64,000 bases of DNA, from assembly GCF_900176165.1 (NCBI RefSeq), contig NZ_FWWU01000005.1, positions 124,001 through 188,000 of the forward strand, written 5' to 3'. The notes beneath the pieces are model-generated. The model did no database searches. It was not told where the DNA came from and worked only from the letters and a program-made list of their open reading frames with translations. Below are positions 36,865-45,620 of the stretch, in pieces. Source of the stretch: Deinococcus hopiensis KR-140 (GTDB lineage: Bacteria; Deinococcota; Deinococci; Deinococcales; Deinococcaceae). The first letter of the stretch is position 1; the number at the start of each line of letters is the position of its first letter. A program made the translations under genes and the position numbers.

Positions 36865-38133
36865 TCACCAGGGGTAGGGGCGGTAGTCCTTCAGGAAAAC
36901 ACCGTAAAAAGGCGTCCTGGCCTGCGTCAGGCCTTCCACGATGGGATCATAGATGCGGGAAGCACCGTCGATGACGTCCAGAGGCGTCCGGAACCCCAGG
37001 CCTGCCATGGCCGCTGCCCTGGGGTACGGGTTCTCGTTGGTGACCCAGCCCGTGTCTACGCTGGTCATGTAAATTTCTTCCGCCGCCAGATCCGGACCAC
37101 TGGTGCGCGTCAGCATGTTCAGGGCCGCTTTGGCCATGTTCGTGTGTGGATGCCGTTCCGTCTTGCTCCGACGCGTGAATTGCCCCTCCATCGCACTGAC
37201 ATTCACGATGAATCGGCGCGCGAACGGTGAGCGCCGGAGCAGTGGCAACAGACCTGTGCAGAGCGTGAACGGGGCAGAGGCGTTCACCAGCTGCACTTCC
37301 AACATCTCGCGCAACCCCACGTCCTCCAGGCGAGCACGCCAACTGTTTTCTGGGCGCAGATCGAGCTGTTGTCCATCTCCGTCCAGCTCTCCTGGAGGAA
37401 AGTACTTTGACAGCGCCTCAGCAGAGCCGCCCCCTTCCGCCATCAAGGAGGCAGGGCGGAGAATCTGAAGACCTGGGCCACCAGCGGTCAGTGCGTGTTG
37501 CTCGCCTTGCAACAGGTGGTCATAGAACTGGAGGGGTCTGGAGATGGTCTGCGCCGCATTGTTCAGCAGGAGATCGATATGGGGCTCTGTCCTCAGCAGG
37601 TACTGGATGAATTCCTGTACGCCATAAAGGTCTCGGAGATCGAGCCCATAGAAGGCCAAACGCCCGCTCCATTCCTGCACGTCCGGTTCCCGGGCGTACC
37701 GCCTTGCGGCGTCCTGGGGAAACCGTGTCGTCACAATGACCCGCGCACCATCACGGAGCAGCTTGAGGCAAGTGGCATACCCGATCTTGACGCGCCCGCC
37801 TGTGAGCACGGCCGTCCGTCCCGTGAGATCTACGCGGGCAAACCGCTTCCCAGCATTGAACTCTCCACACCCGGGGCACAAGGCAGGATTGGAGGGGTGG
37901 TGCAGGGCGTACCGTTCCTTACAGATATAGCAGCGGGGCAGGTGCTTCTCACGCTGTGCGGGTGGGATCTTCTGCTGTTCCTGCTGCCGGGCGTGCTTAC
38001 GTCCCAACCGGTTGACACCAGCCACGAGCGTTCGGAATTCAGGTCGATCGTCCGCCAGGGTTGGATCGTGGAGGACGGCGCGTAAGACGCGCAGCGTGGT
38101 CTCCCACTCGGAGGCAGTCAGATCATCAGGCAT
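36865..38133 (-). CDS. Short-chain dehydrogenase with N-terminal zinc ribbon
   Basis: 422 aa. Residues ~1-75 are helical ('SEWETTLRVLRAVLHDPT'); ~80-110 hold a zinc ribbon ('CYICKERYALHHPSNPALCPGCGEFN', two CxxC pairs); the SDR domain follows ('GRTAVLTGGRVKIGYATCLKLLRDGARVIV', 'LLLNNAAQT', 'FIVNVSAMEGQF', 'HTNMAKAALNML'). The catalytic Tyr of Y-x-x-x-K is replaced by Asn-Met-Ala-Lys, and the glycine-rich motif is T-G-G-R-V-K-I-G, both unusual. Start ATG 38133 is taken because sequence upstream is the tRNA-like gene. First gene of an operon with the LRR protein. Confidence 0.83.
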   Translation of the reverse strand: MPDDLTASEWETTLRVLRAVLHDPTLADDRPEFRTLVAGVNRLGRKHARQQEQQKIPPAQREKHLPRCYICKERYALHHPSNPALCPGCGEFNAGKRFARVDLTGRTAVLTGGRVKIGYATCLKLLRDGARVIVTTRFPQDAARRYAREPDVQEWSGRLAFYGLDLRDLYGVQEFIQYLLRTEPHIDLLLNNAAQTISRPLQFYDHLLQGEQHALTAGGPGLQILRPASLMAEGGGSAEALSKYFPPGELDGDGQQLDLRPENSWRARLEDVGLREMLEVQLVNASAPFTLCTGLLPLLRRSPFARRFIVNVSAMEGQFTRRSKTERHPHTNMAKAALNMLTRTSGPDLAAEEIYMTSVDTGWVTNENPYPRAAAMAGLGFRTPLDVIDGASRIYDPIVEGLTQARTPFYGVFLKDYRPYPW

Positions 38134-38153
38134 AGGGGCTCTTGTCAAAGGAG

Positions 38154-38190
38154 GAGGAGCAGCAACGTTGTGGAGACGCCGCTGCTCCTC
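38154..38190 (-). other. Hairpin downstream of tRNA-like copy 2
   Basis: 10-bp perfect stem 38154-38163 with 38181-38190, starting 2 nt after the tRNA-like sequence on the minus strand. A similar hairpin follows the other copy. Confidence 0.55.
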
Positions 38191-38191
38191 G

Positions 38192-38262
38192 CGTCTGGGA
38201 CGGAATTGAACCGCCGACCTGAACCCTGATGAGGTACCGCTCTTCCACTGAGCTACCAGACC
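38192..38262 (-). tRNA. tRNA-like gene, copy 2, anticodon unassigned
   Basis: 71 nt that fold as a tRNA: 6-bp acceptor plus a G-G at 1:72, T8A9, D-arm GCTC/GAGC with GG in the loop, 5-nt variable loop, T-arm with TTCAATT loop. The anticodon stem is GTACC/GGTTC with one T-T mismatch and the loop is TCATCAG, giving C instead of the universal U33. CCA is not encoded. Identity cannot be assigned (CAT occurs one position out of register). Confidence 0.55.
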
Positions 38263-38301
38263 CCTCAAGCATACAGAAGTCAACGTGCAGCACGACTTAA
38301 T

Positions 38302-38343
38302 GAGGAGCAGGAGGCCACCTTAGCGAGGTGATCACTGCTCCTC
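38302..38343 (-). other. Hairpin downstream of tRNA-like copy 1
   Basis: Stem 38302-38310 with 38335-38343 (9 bp), inner stem 38316-38320 with 38326-38330 (5 bp). Lies 3 nt after the tRNA-like sequence. Confidence 0.55.
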
Positions 38344-38346
38344 GTT

Positions 38347-38417
38347 CGTCTGGGACGGAATTGAACCGCCGACCTGAACCCTGATGAGGTACCGCTCTTC
38401 CACTGAGCTACCAGACC
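38347..38417 (-). tRNA. tRNA-like gene, copy 1, anticodon unassigned
   Basis: Same 71-nt sequence as the copy at 38192-38262, including the abnormal anticodon loop; only flanks differ. Transcribed first on the minus strand. Tandem identity suggests recent duplication or gene conversion. Confidence 0.55.
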
Positions 38418-38499
38418 TCTGAAGAGTATCAGGAGCAGCGGCAGTTCAGCCTCAACGTCATTCGGCGGATGCTTGAGGGTGCCAAACCGACTTCCAGCC

Positions 38500-39188
38500 G
38501 GGCGATGACGTGTACGGCATGATCCGCTTTCCCGATGAAGGCCGCGCTTACGCCGAGTACGTGACGGGTCCGGCCACTCACCTGGCATATAAACCTGCGT
38601 CCCTCAGTCATGTGGAAGCGGCCACAACCACTCTGGCCCCTCTGACGGCCCTGCAGGTCTTCGAGAAGTGAACTTGCAGGCGGGCCAGACGGTCTTGATT
38701 CACGCTGGGTCAGGGGGTAGGGGGCATTTCGCCGTGCAGCTCGCCAAGGCTCGGGGCGCGAGGGTAACTGCCACAGCGTCTGAGAAGAACCGGAACTTCG
38801 TGCTGGGTTTGGGCGCTGATGAAATGATCGATTACCGGACGCGTCCCTTCGAGGAGTAGGTCTCGGGTGTGGACGCGGTGTTTGACACCATAGGTGACGA
38901 CGCCTCACCCGCTCGTTCGGAGTGGTGAAGCCGGGCGGTTGGGTCGTGGGCATCGTGACCCGGTTGACGGACGAATTGAGCGAGCAGGCCAGGCAGGCGG
39001 GGGTCAAGGTCGCCTGGGTCTGGGTTGTACCCTCGCAGGCGCAACTGAATGAGATTTCGGCGCTTATCTCGGCGGACCACCTGAAGCCGCACGTTAGCCA
39101 GGCCTTTGCCCTCGAACAGGTGGCCGATGCGCACCATGCTCAGGAAACTGGGCGCACCGTAGGTAAGATTGTCCTGACGGTGACTTAA
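38500..39188 (+). pseudogene. Zinc-type alcohol dehydrogenase/quinone reductase, decayed
   Basis: Pieces read 'GDDVYGMIRFPDEG', 'AEYVTGPATHLAYKPASLSH', then after a TGA and frame change 'GQTVLIHAGSGGRGHFAVQLAKARGARV', a stop after 'IDYRTRPFEE', and a last part 'VVKPGGWVVGIVTRL...GRTVGKIVLTV'. At least three disruptions and no N-terminus. Its 5' end is cut near the tRNA-like genes. Confidence 0.8.
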
Positions 39189-39226
39189 AGACCAGTACGA
39201 CCCTTTCACATCTATGGATCTTATGT

Positions 39227-39265
39227 AACCACTCTGCACAAGATCAGATCTTGTGCAGAGTGGTT
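39227..39265. repeat. Perfect 39-bp palindrome
   Basis: 19-bp arms (39227-39245, 39247-39265) around a single A; arms begin AACCACTCTGCACAAGATC. No T-run. Could be two IS ends fused head to head, or a terminator-like cruciform between two pseudogenes. Confidence 0.7.
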
Positions 39266-39287
39266 GCGAATCGAATCCATTTTCACC

Positions 39288-39673
39288 ATGTTCAGCATAG
39301 AGCAGATTAATGATACTTATGCCCCTTTCAATAAAGCGGCAACATTCTTTGAGTATGTACGCGCACTTGGCTCTATTGATGTCAAAAAGTATGATTCGTA
39401 CTTGACAGTCAGACGCTTAGAATATTTCGGCGAACACGATTATAAGGCCATCTCTCCTCTGCACACGAGAGTCTTCCAATATCCGATGTTTCCAATAAGG
39501 AGGAATTTCTGAACTGCTTGAAACTTTATGAGCAAGGCAAGATGACCTATATTGAAATGTCCAGAGGATTAGCAAAGATTGGCGTTGAAAAATGGATATT
39601 CGACACGGGCAAAATGACCATGATCTACCGCGATAAGACGGGCAGAGAGATTCTTGCTGAGCAGCTCGAATAA
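39288..39673 (+). pseudogene. DUF1398-type protein, single frameshift, low GC
   Basis: ATG 39288 gives 'MFSIEQINDTYAPFNKAATF' and 'KKYDSYLTVRRLEYFGEHDY'; one base is missing near 39458 and the frame continues 'ESLPISDVSNKEEFLNCLKL', 'GKMTYIEMSRGLAKIGVEKW', ending at TAA 39673. Repaired length 128 aa, usual for DUF1398. GC is far below the surroundings, suggesting transfer from a low-GC donor. Function unknown. Confidence 0.72.
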
Positions 39674-40300
39674 AGATTGCGACCACTTAGCACAAGAGCC
39701 ACCCTCGTGGTGAGTAGTTACGGTCGTATAAAAGTGAGTTGCCTACAGCAAGCGTTTTTCCTAAAGCGTAATGGAGTTGGTCAATCCCTTCATAGCCTCC
39801 TGCGGTCGCAACCTCATTCCAGCAGACTCTGCGCGAATGCAACGCCAGCTAGGGCAACTCCTTTAATTTTGCGTGGTGGACATTTCAACGGGCGGCTCAA
39901 GCGGTACACGCACCCAATTATGTCCTCCCAGCATTCCATGTATTCCACCTGCTGTCCCCCATCATGCACGAACTGGTGGTTATGGCGCTGGACGCAGTGA
40001 ATGAGACGAATGGTTTTCCCGTGGCTGTACACGACAACCACATTCCCATAATGCCTCTACTCCTTTGCCTTGAGTGACTTCGGGTGGGGGTACCACCTGG
40101 TCTGTACCCACGCTACGCCTCACCGAATAACAAGCGTGTCACCCGCGCTCCTTCACCTCTGCCCGGTACAGCGCCTCCAGGCCGGTCCCGCAAAAGCTCC
40201 CTCCCCGCCGCCAGCCAAAGCCAGGGCAGGGAGGGAGCCAAGTTTGGCGCAGATTATTGATGCTTGGACGTAGCGCAAGACAAAGCCGAACAGGGTGGAC
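39674..40300. other. IS-end copy and unsupported small frames
   Basis: 39702-39717 repeats the IS-end-like CCCTCGTGGTGAGTAG seen at 33625. A minus-strand frame at 39814-40041 (75 aa, GTG start) is unrecognised. 40195-40250 holds a GCTCCCTCCC/GGGAGGGAGC hairpin without a T-run. Confidence 0.35.
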
Positions 40301-40861
40301 TTACGACAAGGCGTTTTGGCGGGCCGCTCGCCACTGCTCAAAGGTGAGACGCCGAAATGGCTGCGTGCAAGTGGGCTGCTGATATTCAAAAATACCCGCA
40401 GCGAAGTAAGCGCGGTAAGCCAGGTTCTCCGCTTGCCTCGCCGTCAGGGTCCGGGGACGTGTATCGAGAAGGCACAGGCTCCCGACCCGCAAGCCCTCGT
40501 GGAGAATCGGTGCTCCCGCGTAGAAACGCAGATGGGGCTCGCCTGTCACAAAGGGATTGTCCTGAAAGCGCGGATCCAACTGCGTATCAGGGATAACCAG
40601 CACTTCGTTCGATTGGATCGTGTGACGGCAGAACGAAACTTCAACAGGCACTGGTTCAGGGGTGACGCCCACGGCGGCTTTGAAGTATTGATGTGTTTTC
40701 CCGATGAGGGTCAGGAGTGCGATGGGAACTTCGTACTCCATCGCAGTGAACTGGGTGATGGCATCGAGGGAGATACCGTAATCTTTTTGAGCGTTCAAGC
40801 GCTCTGCAACGTGACTGCGGATCTCCTCAGCGTAAGCCTTAAACCGAGTTGTAGCCGTCAT
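40301..40861 (-). CDS. Stand-alone GAF domain protein
   Basis: 186 aa, one GAF domain: 'LDAITQFTAMEYEVPIALLTLIGKTHQYFKAAVG', 'SFCRHTIQSNEVLVIPDTQLDPRFQDNPFV', 'LRFYAGAPILHEGLRVGSLCLLD'. It is the same subfamily as the N-terminal domain of the GGDEF protein at 22225. No output domain, so a sensor subunit acting in trans or a fragment. ATG 40861; isolated. Confidence 0.8.
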   Translation of the reverse strand: MTATTRFKAYAEEIRSHVAERLNAQKDYGISLDAITQFTAMEYEVPIALLTLIGKTHQYFKAAVGVTPEPVPVEVSFCRHTIQSNEVLVIPDTQLDPRFQDNPFVTGEPHLRFYAGAPILHEGLRVGSLCLLDTRPRTLTARQAENLAYRAYFAAGIFEYQQPTCTQPFRRLTFEQWRAARQNALS

Positions 40862-41468
40862 GCCTTTTTTTACGTGAGGACAGACGAAGCTCGCAGTAAA
40901 AAAAGTATCATTTCTTCCTGTCCCCCTTGGATGAACCTGCTGGAGCGCCTGCCCAGAGAGTCAGGAGCATGGAACGGAAGCATAGCGGGGTCCCTTCTCG
41001 ATGGCGTACTTGAGTGTCCGCCGGCTTCAAGTCAGCTGCTACAGCCGAAGCCAGCGCAGGGAGGAGGCCAGAGTTTGGTGCCAGCGGATGCCGAATCCTG
41101 TCATACACGCGCTCGCAAGCGTGAAGGCCTGATGGGACTCCTTGGGGCCGTCCTGCATCTCCAGCATGAATGCGTACTTCGGGAGCGCGTCGGGAAGGGG
41201 TCTCGAAGAATGCTCGAGGGGTAAGGGATAGGGCTTTTTGCTCCTTGGTCCAGCTTGTTCATTTCCCCAAACCTTTTGAAGAGGAGTCAGAGCGATGGCC
41301 TCTCCCACCCCGTTCTCTCTGAGGTGGTGACCTCCCTCACCCCAGCCCTTCCAGAAAACGCATGACCTCCACCCACTAGCGATCTGCCGGGTCCGGTCCC
41401 GGGTCCAACATACAAGCACCCTCTGAGAGATCGGGCGGAATAGGGGGTAGGGTGGAGCTATCTCAGGC
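40862..41468. other. Interval without a supported gene
   Basis: Minus strand 41039-41230 reads coding-like ('ALPKYAFMLEMQDGPKESHQ') but without a recognisable start or family. Nothing else seen. Confidence 0.3.
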
Positions 41469-41525
41469 GTGACCTGCCCGAACTGTGAACGTCTTCAAGC
41501 GCGCATCCGCGAGTTGGAAGCGTAG
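41469..41525 (+). pseudogene. IS66-type transposase N-terminal fragment
   Basis: Encodes 'VTCPNCERLQARIRELEA' then TAG; the C-P-x-C-x-x-L-x-A-x-I-R-E-L start is typical of IS66 TnpC proteins. A second, similar fragment lies at 54660-54765. Confidence 0.5.
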
Positions 41526-41676
41526 TTTGGTCATCGGAGCCGCTATGAGGGAGAAGGGTCCACATCAGCGGCAGACTGAAGCCGTTCCATACGGCGGGCA
41601 GCAGGAGGATGTTGACGTCACGCTGTCCGAGGCAACTCCTCTGCACGTAGTGGAGCGGAGTCCCGTACGTTGACGT

Positions 41677-42508
41677 GTGCCTCTCTCGTTGCGGTCTGCG
41701 CTCCTCATACTCTTATGTCTGGCCTCCGCCGCTAACGCCACCGGCGTCCTCGGAACATCTAAACTTTTGGAAGACACCGACTTCTGCAAAACTTACCACT
41801 GCAGTGTCGAGGGCCGGGAAGACGCCGGGAAGGGGGTACACCCGCACCCACCTCTCCCTCCGGCCTTTAAGCAGCAATGCGGGCTACGACCGCTGGACCG
41901 TCTACGAGCTCACCCACCAAGGCCGCGTGGTCGGGGTGCGCCGGAAAGCACGCTTCCAAGACGATTTCTTCTTCGCTCCTGAGGCAAATATGATCACCGC
42001 CCTCAGCCGAACCGTACTTGGCGTCGTGCTCCCTGCGAATGCCACGCAGACCTCGGTCAACAGCGCCATGCGTGGGTCAATTGATCCTGCCAAAACCACC
42101 TACTTTGCCAGCTCATTGCTCGTGGAGGCATTCACGCGCGGCGTCGGGAACACTGGTCAATTCAACCTTATCTTGACCAATCAGGCCGAACGAACTGGGC
42201 TCCGAGCGATTGATCCTCCCAGAGTCACGTTCACCCCACAACAGAAGCAGGCCGTGATATCGAAGCTGACGACGACGCTGGCCGCGTTCTACCGAGCAGC
42301 ACCAGATTGTCCGGCGGACGTGTTCCGCAGTAAGGGCGCCGTGGCTTTCCCTCTTGGGAACGGCATGTCTGAAGACCGCGTCCGTCAGGCAGTAGAGAGC
42401 TTGGGCTTCGTGTACATGTTGGGGACACACTGGAAGGAGAATTTTCCTGGCAACTTCCTTTACGTGGCGCTACATCCAAATGGACGGAAGGTTTGCGTCG
42501 GTTTCTAA
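41677..42508 (+). pseudogene. Exported protein with a G-run frameshift
   Basis: GTG 41677 opens a signal peptide ('LRSALLILLCLASAANA'), followed by 'TGVLGTSKLLEDTDFCKTYH'. At GGGGG (about 41836) one G too many moves the frame; the downstream frame reads on to 42508 ('GYDRWTVYELTHQGRVVGVR', 'QAVESLGFVYMLGTHWKENF'). Removing one G gives 276 aa. The mature protein is unrecognised. Intact coding on both sides suggests a recent indel or assembly error. Confidence 0.6.
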
Positions 42509-42718
42509 TGATCGTCATCCCCTGAGTTAGGGCGTTCCCGTACTCGCCGCTTATGCACCATGACCAGGGTTCCTACGAGTCCCCTCGCTTCATCCAGCGG
42601 GATCAGGACCTGCCTCGCCATCGGATGGACACACCTCTACGGGGACCGGAACGTTGTGTGCTCGTGCCCACCCATTGAGGAATACGCGGAGTTCGAGTTC
42701 AGCGATGAAAGCCCTTAT

Positions 42719-42756
42719 AAAAGAGAGGCCACCTTATGAGGGAGGCCTCTCTTTTT
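42719..42756. terminator. Bidirectional terminator
   Basis: 12-bp perfect stem AAAAGAGAGGCC/GGCCTCTCTTTT (42719-42730 with 42744-42755) with T-runs on both strands. Serves the convergent ends at 42508 and 42778. Confidence 0.85.
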
Positions 42757-42777
42757 ATATGTTCAGGTACAAAACGC

Positions 42778-43344
42778 TCAGCGCTTGCTGCTGTGGTCCC
42801 CCTCAGCGAACTCCTCGATCATCTTGCGGTTGAAGGCCGGAATGTCGTCGGGCTTGCGGCTGGTCACCACGCCCCGGTCCGTCACCACTTCCTGATCCAC
42901 CCACTCGGCCCCACTCAGCTTCAGTTCGTGCTGCAAGCTGGGCCAGCTCGTGAGCTTCAGGCCCTGGCTGATGCCGCTCTCGCTGAGCAGCCACGGGGCG
43001 TGACAGATGGCCGCGATGGGTTTGCCGCCGTCGTAAAAGGCCCGGACAAGCTGCACCGCACCGGGGTCCATCCGCAGGGTATCGGGGTTCACCGCACCGC
43101 CGGGCAGGAGCAGGGCGTCATAGTCGCTGGCCTGCACCTCCTGCACTGTCCGGTCGACCTGCACGGTCCCACCCTTGTCGATGTGGTTCATCCCCTGAAT
43201 CTGGCCAGGCTTGAGGCTGACCACTTCCGTGATCGCCCCCGCAGCGTGAAGGGCCTGACGTGGTTCCAGAAGTTCCACCTGCTCGAAGCCGTCCGAGGCC
43301 AGAATTGCCACCCTCTTGCCCTGAAGCTGTTGTCCCTGTGTCAT
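42778..43344 (-). CDS. PfpI/DJ-1 family protein (YhbO/general stress 18-like)
   Basis: 188 aa. 'KRVAILASDGFEQVELLEPRQALHAAG', 'YDALLLPGGAVNPDTLR', nucleophile elbow 'PIAAICHAPWLL' (Cys near residue 113) and 'WVDQEVVTDRGVVTSRKPDDIPAF' are typical. Members act as glyoxalase/deglycase-like or chaperone stress proteins. ATG 43344 starts at the conserved N-terminus. Confidence 0.92.
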   Translation of the reverse strand: MTQGQQLQGKRVAILASDGFEQVELLEPRQALHAAGAITEVVSLKPGQIQGMNHIDKGGTVQVDRTVQEVQASDYDALLLPGGAVNPDTLRMDPGAVQLVRAFYDGGKPIAAICHAPWLLSESGISQGLKLTSWPSLQHELKLSGAEWVDQEVVTDRGVVTSRKPDDIPAFNRKMIEEFAEGDHSSKR

Positions 43345-43511
43345 ACGCTCAGGCTCCTGCACCCAGATGGCCTGAGGGTGATGGGGAAGCCAAAGGAGAT
43401 TCACCTTGCTGGTGGAAGTCACCAAGGAAGTCGAGATCGCTCGTGCGCGGCGCCGGCCAGGAGGCGCGCCACCAGTTCCCGGATCTCGGCGTTCCGCTCC
43501 TCATTGCGTCG

Positions 43512-43778
43512 TCAGTACTCACGCAGGTTCGTCCACTGGCCGTACGGGATCTCGCGGTTCAGCAGGAACCCGAGTGCGTTGGTCAGGTCACACGCCGCCT
43601 CGAACGTTCCCTGCCAGTCTCCTGCCACCCTGGCCTCGCGCACGCACGTGAGGCAATCGTCCGACTTCGCGTCACTACCAAACGGCCGCACGAGTTCCGC
43701 CAGGCGCCCGGTGAAGTGCACCACGAAACGGCGGCCCTGCGCCGTCCAACCCGGCATCTGTTCCTGCACGGCCTTCAT
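43512..43778 (-). CDS. Small protein of unknown function
   Basis: 88 aa from ATG 43778: 'GWTAQGRRFVVHFTGRLAEL', 'CLTCVREARVAGDWQGTFEA', 'ACDLTNALGFLLNREIPYGQ'. Looks globular; one C-x-x-C. Divergent from the duplicated gene at 43800, sharing a 21-bp promoter gap. Not recognised. Confidence 0.45.
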   Translation of the reverse strand: MKAVQEQMPGWTAQGRRFVVHFTGRLAELVRPFGSDAKSDDCLTCVREARVAGDWQGTFEAACDLTNALGFLLNREIPYGQWTNLREY

Positions 43779-43799
43779 TGGCTCGGGGTACCCTCTCCC

Positions 43800-44045
43800 A
43801 TGCGCCCCGCTGACCTGACCTCTGTGGAGATCGCTGATCAACTGCACGCCGCATACCAGGAGGACCGTCGTCTCGCTCCTGCTGGGCCGGACGAGGAAGA
43901 ACGGTTGGCCCTTGCGGATTACCTCGGCGGCCACAAGGAGGCCAGGGCGGAAGCGTAGGAAGCCTGGCAGACCCTGTTAGAGCTGGAAGGGCATGACGTG
44001 GGTGACGCCGAATACTGGCTCGACGAGGAGTTCGTCGAACCCTGC
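43800..44045 (+). pseudogene. Duplicate of the 45211 gene, nonsense-interrupted
   Basis: Nearly the same protein as at 45211 ('MRPADLTSVEIADQLHAAYQ'), but a TGG has become TAG at 43956-43958, and the end runs on past the paralogue's stop. The -10-like TACCCT 5 nt before the ATG is conserved in both copies. Confidence 0.7.
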
Positions 44046-44070
44046 CTAAGGCATGTAGTCCAAGGGTTGC

Positions 44071-44691
44071 TCAGCGCCAAAGGACTTGATCGTTGTGGAG
44101 TTCAGCCCAATGCAGACAGCTGTCTGCACTGACAGCGATGGCGTCATCCACGTGTTGACGGGCCCACCTGGGGACCCAGCACAGCAGCCCAGTCCCCCCT
44201 TCATAAGTAAAACGGGGTGGCACCGTCGTGATCCAGGTGTCCCAGGGGGGCATGTCGTCAAAGTTGAAATATCCCTGACTCGCGACCCGTGCTGTCCCGT
44301 CCCATGTGGAGGAAGCAGGCTCGACAATCATAAAAGCCCCAGAACGCCGCAGTTCGCCCTCTACGGTGAGGTCAGGGTGATGCACGGCTCCCTGAGCGGT
44401 GATGTTGATGCGTCTGCGCGCTTCCTCAAAAGCTGCCATGACCGTAGGAAGCTGGTGTGTAAGATCAGGAGGATGCCCATCTATAAGGCCTGTGAAGGGC
44501 TTTAAAGCCGCGCTCCGCAGGGCAAGAGCGGCTGGCGCAGCGTCGAGGACCAAATCCCAGCGTGAGGGACCCTCATCAGGAAGCTGGAGCGGCGCCTGGA
44601 GAGACCGATCGTCAAAGGGGGGTACAAATTTGCGGATGTAGGTGAGGCATTCCCCCAAAGCGCTCCGCAGGACCATACGTCGTTGTAACAC
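44071..44691 (-). CDS. Unknown protein, immunity-protein-like composition
   Basis: 206 aa from GTG 44691, chosen because GGGGAGAT lies 6 nt upstream (ATG 44676 is the alternative). Segments 'ALRSAALKPFTGLIDGHPPD', 'GYFNFDDMPPWDTWITTVPP' and 'LLCWVPRWARQHVDDAIAVS' show no family I can name. Soluble, acidic, Trp-rich, as many polymorphic-toxin immunity proteins are; no toxin is adjacent, so this is only an impression. Confidence 0.5.
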   Translation of the reverse strand: MLQRRMVLRSALGECLTYIRKFVPPFDDRSLQAPLQLPDEGPSRWDLVLDAAPAALALRSAALKPFTGLIDGHPPDLTHQLPTVMAAFEEARRRINITAQGAVHHPDLTVEGELRRSGAFMIVEPASSTWDGTARVASQGYFNFDDMPPWDTWITTVPPRFTYEGGTGLLCWVPRWARQHVDDAIAVSADSCLHWAELHNDQVLWR

Positions 44692-44753
44692 GACGCCATC
44701 TCCCCTTGGCCTACACGCCGTAGAATAAGAATGCTTCCAGTGCACGGTCTGTC

Positions 44754-44858
44754 ATGCCGCTGCTGCCCGTGTGGGTTCGGCCGTTCGCACCGGCGCTCAA
44801 GGCTGGCGCAGTGGCTGGACTGGAGGTACTGTATCGGGCGGTCGTCAAGAAGCGGTAG
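44754..44858 (+). CDS. Possible 34-residue small protein
   Basis: 'MPLLPVWVRPFAPALKAGAV' followed by 14 residues ending in Lys-Lys-Arg. Amphipathic and basic. No clear ribosome binding site; may be chance. Confidence 0.25.
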   Translation: MPLLPVWVRPFAPALKAGAVAGLEVLYRAVVKKR

Positions 44859-45049
44859 GCGGAACCTGTCGCTGACAAAGCATGTATTTCCAGCATGTGC
44901 CCCCAGCGTAATCGCCCCTAACTAACCGAAGAGCAGGCCAAGAGGCGAGATCGACGCTTCCTAAAAGGCATCCGCCTCATACTCGAAGTCCTCCAAGCCT
45001 TGGTGTTGTCTATCACACGCTGAGGCACGGACAACTTGTGCCTAACGAA

Positions 45050-45084
45050 AGGCCCCACCCCGCCGACTGGCAAGGGTGGGGCCT
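45050..45084. terminator. Terminator-like hairpin
   Basis: 11-bp perfect stem AGGCCCCACCC/GGGTGGGGCCT, loop 13 nt, weak T content after it. 44859-45210 otherwise holds nothing recognised. Confidence 0.5.
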
Positions 45085-45210
45085 CTTCGCGTTTGGTCTA
45101 CTCGCGCTCCAGCGCCTCAATCAGCAAGCGCGTGAGCCACGGGCCGGTCATCGGCACATGTGGCTTCCTGTTCTGCGGGCTGCTGGTGTGCTCCACGCTA
45201 CCCTGCCTCC

Positions 45211-45465
45211 ATGCGCCCCGCTGACCTGACCCCCGTGGAGATCGCTGACCAGCTGCACGCCGCATACCAGGAGGACCGCCGCCTCGCGCCTGCCGGCCCG
45301 GACGAGGAGGAGCGCCTGGCCCTCGCGGACTACCTCGGCTGCCACGAGGAAGCCAGGGCCGAAGCGTGGGAGGCTTGGCAGAGCATGCTGGAGCTGGAAG
45401 GGCATGACGTGGGCGACGCCGAGTACTGGCTGGATGTCGAGTTCGTCGAGCCCTGCCCCGAGTAG
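45211..45465 (+). CDS. Small acidic helical protein, intact paralogue
   Basis: 84 aa: 'MRPADLTPVEIADQLHAAYQ', 'EDRRLAPAGPDEEERLALAD', 'EAWQSMLELEGHDVGDAEYW'. Mostly helical, strongly acidic, unrecognised. TACCCT lies 6 nt before the ATG (leaderless). Paralogue of the broken copy 1.4 kb upstream; comparison shows mainly synonymous or conservative changes, so the family has been under selection. Confidence 0.6.
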   Translation: MRPADLTPVEIADQLHAAYQEDRRLAPAGPDEEERLALADYLGCHEEARAEAWEAWQSMLELEGHDVGDAEYWLDVEFVEPCPE

Positions 45466-45620
45466 CGTTCTGCTGCCAAGCGCGAGAAACCCACGCCCAG
45501 GGCCTTGAGTGCTGAGATGATCATCAACCTGTAGGCTCTGACGTCGGCCTGGGCCACGCGTGGGCGCTGCTGAGCGAGTGCAAACCGAACAAAGTGGACA
45601 AGCGCAGAACTGACATACCC

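Noticed and set aside
38134..38283. N-terminal extension of the zinc-ribbon SDR
   Set aside because: The extra residues are translated from the tRNA-like gene and its hairpin.
44071..45465. Toxin/immunity locus
   Set aside because: Genes look immunity-like in size and composition but no toxin domain is seen anywhere near.
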